6,694 nucleotides of DNA from Hyphomicrobiales bacterium (lineage in GTDB: Bacteria; Pseudomonadota; Alphaproteobacteria; Rhizobiales; Hyphomicrobiaceae). Every line of letters begins with the position of its first letter. Within the stretch, counting starts at the first letter, position 1. Below the pieces are notes generated by a model, which was given only the letters and a program-made list of their open reading frames with translations, was not told the DNA's origin and made no database searches. The stretch is from positions 2,084 through 8,777 of the forward strand of contig JAFKKW010000441.1 of assembly GCA_017304275.1 (NCBI GenBank). Reading direction: 5' to 3'. Of this stretch, positions 5,356 to 6,694 are shown piece by piece. A program made the position numbers and the translations under genes.

Positions 5356-6694
5356 ATGGGTAGCACCGCACACGCCGGCCACGACGATCACGATCACGCC
5401 CCAACCGGGCTGCGTCGTTGGCTGTTTTCCACGAACCACAAAGACATCGGTACGATGTACCTGATCTTCGGCATGATCGCCGGTCTCATCGGCGGCGGGC
5501 TGTCGATCGCCATGCGTCTCGAGCTCGCAGAGCCGGGCATGCAGTATTTCTCCAACCCGCACATGTTCAACGTGTTCGTGACCGGCCATGGTCTCATCAT
5601 GGTGTTCTTCATGGTCATGCCGTCGACGATGGGCGGGTTCGGCAACTGGTTCGTGCCGCTCATGATCGGTGCGCCGGACATGGCGTTCCCGCGCATGAAC
5701 AACATCTCGTTCTGGCTGCTGCCGGTTGCGCTCACGCTGCTGCTCATCTCGATGTTCGTCGAGGGACCGTCGGGCATGCACGGTGTCGGCGCAGGCTGGA
5801 CGCTTTACGCGCCGCTCTCGACCGCGGGACACCCCGGTCCGGCGGTGGACTTCGCGATCCTTTCGCTGCACGTCGCGGGCGCTTCGTCGATCCTCGGCGC
5901 GATCAACTTCATCACGACCATCTTCAACATGCGCGCTCCGGGCATGACTCTGCACAAGATGCCGCTGTTCGCATGGTCCGTGCTGATCACCGCGTTCCTG
6001 CTGCTGCTGTCGCTGCCGGTGCTCGCGGGCGCCATCACGATGCTGCTCACGGATCGCAACTGCGGCACGACGTTCGTCTCGCCGGCCGGCGGCGGCGACC
6101 CGATCCTCTACCAGCATCTGTTCTGGTTCTTCGGGCATCCCGAGGTCTACATTCTGATCCTGCCGGGCTTCGGCATGATCAGCCACATCGTGTCGACCTT
6201 CTCGCGCAAGCCCGTGTTCGGCTACCTCGGCATGGCGTATGCCATGGTCGCCATCGGCCTGGTCGGCTTCATCGTGTGGGCGCACCACATGTATGCGGCC
6301 GGTATCTCGGTCAACACGCAGGCCTACTTCGTGTTCGCGACCATGGTCATCGCGGTTCCGACGGGCGTGAAGATCTTCTCGTGGATCGCCACCATGTGGG
6401 GCGGGTCGATCCAGTTCAAGCTGCCCATGATCTTGGCCTTGGGCTTCATCTTCCTGTTCACGGTCGGCGGTGTGACCGGCGTCATGCTGGCGAACGCCGG
6501 CGTCGACCGCGCGCTGCACGACACCTACTACGTCGTTGCGCACTTCCACTACGTGCTGTCGCTCGGCGCGGTGTTCTCGATCTTCGCGGGCTACTACTAC
6601 TGGTTCCCGAAGATGACCGGCTACATGTACTCGGACTTCTGGGGCAAGCTGCACTTCTGGATCACTTTCATCGGTGCCAACGTGCTGTTCTTCC
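5356..6694 (+). CDS. coxA: Cytochrome c oxidase subunit I (aa3 type, family A), 3' end beyond window
   Basis: Subunit I is the catalytic membrane core that reduces oxygen to water at heme a3-CuB and pumps protons. The first 446 residues are present of an expected 530-560. Visible ligands are heme a H78 (TGHGLIM) and H398, heme a3 H396 (VVAHFHYV), and CuB H261, H310 and H311 (FFGHPEVY and WAHHMY). Y265 is the expected His-Tyr cross-link partner of H261. D-channel residues D108 and N115 (GAPDMAFPRMNN) and E263 are intact, as is K-channel K339 (TGVKIFSW), which defines a family A (type A1) proton-pumping oxidase. H388-D389 form the expected Mg site. The start at 5356 follows an AAAAGGG ribosome site (10-nt spacing) and gives the usual short polar N-terminus before TNHKDIGTMYL. 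An in-frame ATG at 5323 has no spaced ribosome site. The N-terminus is His-rich (H6, H9, H12, H14). Another name is ctaD. Confidence 0.97.
   Translation, partial: MGSTAHAGHDDHDHAPTGLRRWLFSTNHKDIGTMYLIFGMIAGLIGGGLSIAMRLELAEPGMQYFSNPHMFNVFVTGHGLIMVFFMVMPSTMGGFGNWFVPLMIGAPDMAFPRMNNISFWLLPVALTLLLISMFVEGPSGMHGVGAGWTLYAPLSTAGHPGPAVDFAILSLHVAGASSILGAINFITTIFNMRAPGMTLHKMPLFAWSVLITAFLLLLSLPVLAGAITMLLTDRNCGTTFVSPAGGGDPILYQHLFWFFGHPEVYILILPGFGMISHIVSTFSRKPVFGYLGMAYAMVAIGLVGFIVWAHHMYAAGISVNTQAYFVFATMVIAVPTGVKIFSWIATMWGGSIQFKLPMILALGFIFLFTVGGVTGVMLANAGVDRALHDTYYVVAHFHYVLSLGAVFSIFAGYYYWFPKMTGYMYSDFWGKLHFWITFIGANVLFF

Overview
The window reads as chromosomal DNA of a GC-rich alphaproteobacterium, most likely of the order Hyphomicrobiales (Rhizobiales). 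The reasons are the strong GC bias at third codon positions, a family A aa3 oxidase with the order 'coxB then coxA', an IalB-family secreted protein beside it, a phasin-like protein, and a dispersed-repeat-like segment of a kind I remember from this order. I cannot name a genus.

Layout. Positions 1-249 (+) are the 3' end of a glycine-rich hydrophobic protein of unknown function. It converges, across 60 bp holding overlapping inverted repeats, on phoX (310-2304, -), a Tat-exported PhoX/DUF839 alkaline phosphatase. phoX is divergent from a phasin-like gene (2571-3053, +), and 266 bp between them hold short repeats and a palindrome. The phasin-like gene ends in a clear intrinsic terminator. A compact repeat-like block (3170-3275) follows and supplies the stop codon of an ialB-family gene (3274-3876, -). 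A 477-bp gap with no gene then serves as promoter and leader for coxB (4354-5271, +), followed after 84 bp containing a strong hairpin by coxA (5356 to beyond the window end, +).

How the genes work together. coxB and coxA encode subunits II and I of the aa3-type cytochrome c oxidase, the terminal enzyme of aerobic respiration. All CuA, CuB, heme and proton-channel residues I looked for are present. The ialB-family gene is divergent from them and encodes a small secreted four-cysteine protein. PhoX (phosphate scavenging in the periplasm) and the phasin-like protein (surface of polyhydroxyalkanoate granules) share a divergent promoter region, so co-response to nutrient state is possible but not shown.

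I see no mobile element with a transposase, no CRISPR array, no tRNA or rRNA, and no evident new system. The points most worth a second look are non-coding: the hairpin-rich coxB leader, the coxB-coxA intercistronic hairpin, and the repeat that forms the ialB stop codon.
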